A stretch of DNA of 64,000 nt, taken from positions 18,042,001-18,106,000 of the forward strand of contig JBHGNT010000008.1 in the NCBI GenBank assembly GCA_043228905.1. Direction: 5' to 3'. A program made the position numbers and the translations under genes. The stretch comes from Azolla caroliniana (taxonomy: Eukaryota > Polypodiophyta). Below, piece after piece: positions 62,600 to 64,000 of the stretch (its first letter is position 1; every line of letters starts with the position of its first letter). Below the pieces are notes generated by a model. That model was not told where the DNA came from. It was given only the letters and a program-made list of their open reading frames with translations, and ran no database searches.

Positions 62600-62665
62600 A
62601 TAGGGCAAGATTCGAACCTTGCACCTCCATGTTAATAATGTTAAGCCTTATCATTATACTAGCGT
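62600..62665 (-). other. tRNA-like sequence (pseudogene or SINE head)
   Basis: The minus strand contains TAGTATAATGATAAGGC (A-box-like) and, about 30 nt on, AGGTTCGAATCTTGCCC (good B box). A T arm can be drawn but with an eight-base loop, and the acceptor and anticodon stems do not pair, so this is not a working tRNA. Confidence 0.4.
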
Positions 62666-62789
62666 ATTATGAATTTTAAAGTTATACTAAACTTTATCCC
62701 ATGTAAATATACTAGACATGTATGGTACAAAAAGTTATTCATGCATAGACACTCGAGTTAAAAGAAAAGATGAGATAGAAAGCTAATCA

Positions 62790-63152
62790 TGCACATACAG
62801 TGTGCATGAAAACTAAAGATAGGAAAAGCATGATGCTTGCATGTGATAAACTTAGACTCTTCCAACACTATATAAGGAAGAGAGAAAGATGTATAGAGGT
62901 TGTTGATTATTTTACAAGGGTTGATTAATATAATATAATCGTGGGATTCACGAGTTTGCTAACTATTTTTCTCTCTTAATTTGAGTACTCACTAATACAC
63001 TATACTCGTGGAATTCATGAGTTTTTCATATCTTTCTTTCTTACAATATATTTCATATTCTTAATTGCCTTAGAATTTTCTTTCCTCCTAGTCCAAAACC
63101 CCAGCGGTTCCCACCCAACTCACGCAACGATCCGGAGCCGAAAGGCATGACA
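62790..63152 (+). repeat. LTR of a gypsy element, plus strand
   Basis: Inverted relative of 60594-61015 (shared blocks listed there), with CACTATATAAGGAAG as TATA region and 3' end GGCATGACA at 63152. TGGTGAACCCGACG follows at 63157, a plausible primer-binding site. The true 5' limit may lie further left, near 62700. Confidence 0.55.
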
Positions 63153-63190
63153 CAAGTGGTGAACCCGACGTGAAAACGGGTGGCAAGGAG

Positions 63191-64000
63191 ATGGAAAATC
63201 AACCGGAGGCTAACAACATGATGATGATGTTCGAGCGGATGCTTCAAGAACAACGTGCGATGTCGGAGATAGCGGCGACAGTAGAGCGGCTCGTGCAACG
63301 GATCAGGCAATTCAACGGGAAGGACGTATCGCGCTATCTTCGGAACTACAAGGTGGAAATGATACGATGCGGGATTTTGGAAGGACTGCAAGTGACATCC
63401 TTGAACCGGGTAGCTACCAACAAGCTTCAAGCAAGTATCCACGTGCTACGACAACAAAATTCGACGTGGGAAGCATTTGAAGAGGCGCTAAAGACTACGT
63501 TCGCTATCGAGGACTCCTCCAAGGCAACGCGGAGAGGATTCGAGGATTGGGTAGAAACACCAGACAAGGGGATGAAGGTCCTCGATGTGTTTTCGGCATT
63601 CGAAAGTCGGTTCGGGAGGTTGTCTGCGAGAGATCAAGCTATCCTCGCACCGAACAATGTTATCATGTTCTTACGAGCCGTAGATGTCCCGAACCGGAAG
63701 GATCTTGGAGTGCTTCTAGAGGACACGACTACCAAGAGTGGCCTCACCGAAACATGGAAAAGCATGCGGGATATTGTCGCGTGATACACAAAGAGGGGGC
63801 AATGGCTTGCCAACGAAGAAAAGAGGGTTTCGGAACCGATTCCGAAACCGAGATCCGTATCGGAAGACCATCAACCGCGGGGTCGGGAAGCTACGACTGA
63901 GAAGGGAATCGATGCAACTACGGTGGAGCAGTTGTTGAAGGAGATGGAGAATCTAAAAATCGTGATGGTGAAGAAGTCGGATGACCGTCCCACAAGTTCC
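63191..64000 (+). pseudogene. Gypsy-type gag, runs off the right edge
   Basis: ATG 63191 (MENQPEANNMMMMFERML) opens a frame with RIRQFNGKDVSRYLRNYKVE, VLRQQNSTWEAFEEALKTTF and MKVLDVFSAFESRFGRLSAR, a gag-like fold of gypsy elements. One TGA at 63782-63784 interrupts it, at a site where CGA (Arg) would fit; the same frame then continues with a Lys/Glu-rich helical segment (VEQLLKEMENLKIVMVKKSD) to the window end. Downstream pol, if present, lies outside. Another possibility is that the stop is read through; a single stop cannot decide. Confidence 0.7.

Noticed and set aside
62600-62665. Functional tRNA gene on the minus strand
   Set aside because: B box is good, but T-loop length and the acceptor and anticodon stems do not fit; kept only as tRNA-like.

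Overview
This is nuclear DNA of a land plant. It carries spliced genes of families found across plants (EB1, a secretory FKBP15-type PPIase, a plastid-type phosphoglycerate mutase, a MORN-type PIP5K), long AT-rich introns with GT-AG borders, a eukaryotic tRNA-Ala gene and many plant-type retroelements. I cannot name the species. One non-LTR element (LINE-B) and the gypsy pol look to me more like those of ferns or other non-seed plants than of well-studied angiosperms, but that is impression only.

Layout. 461-2615 (+): 3' seven exons of an EB1 microtubule plus-end protein; its first exon lies left of the window. 3562-3690: scrap of a LINE. 3867-3939 (-): tRNA-Ala(AGC). 5784-8418 (+): complete six-exon FKBP15-like PPIase with a signal peptide and one GC-AG intron, behind a site II/telo-box promoter. 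8961-9299: three identical 113-bp units. 9955-15162 (+): complete seven-exon 2,3-BPG-dependent phosphoglycerate mutase. 15163-18865: no recognisable gene, one 150-bp tandem duplication and a SINE-like piece.

18866-43158 is one block of retroelements nested four deep, with target-site duplications (TSDs) that can be read directly for the outer three. An old L1-type LINE (LINE-A, 10-bp TSD) was split by a ~10-kb Ty3/gypsy element (456-bp LTRs, TSD AAACA). That was split by a Ty1/copia element (TSD AGACA), whose 3' LTR was in turn split by a 5'-truncated LINE of another type (LINE-B, minus strand). The gypsy element carries about 3.4 kb of extra coding sequence between integrase and 3' LTR, encoding a globular domain, NLS-like basic patches and a long coiled coil. 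This is the most novel-looking coding content in the window.

43495-49249 (-): complete eight-exon MORN-repeat phosphatidylinositol-4-phosphate 5-kinase with a polyglutamate insert. 49250-55890: AT-rich intergenic DNA with microsatellites, no gene seen. 55891-57975 (-): an alpha-crystallin/HSP20-domain gene, possibly with a ~297-residue acidic disordered N-terminus. 57976-64000: repeats and fragments of further copia, gypsy and SINE-like elements; the last is a gypsy-type gag that runs off the right edge.

The host genes have unrelated jobs (microtubule tips, secretory-pathway folding, glycolysis, phosphoinositide signalling, chaperone). No pathway cluster is seen. Exon borders were placed by eye from protein-family conservation, splice consensus and reading-frame phase.
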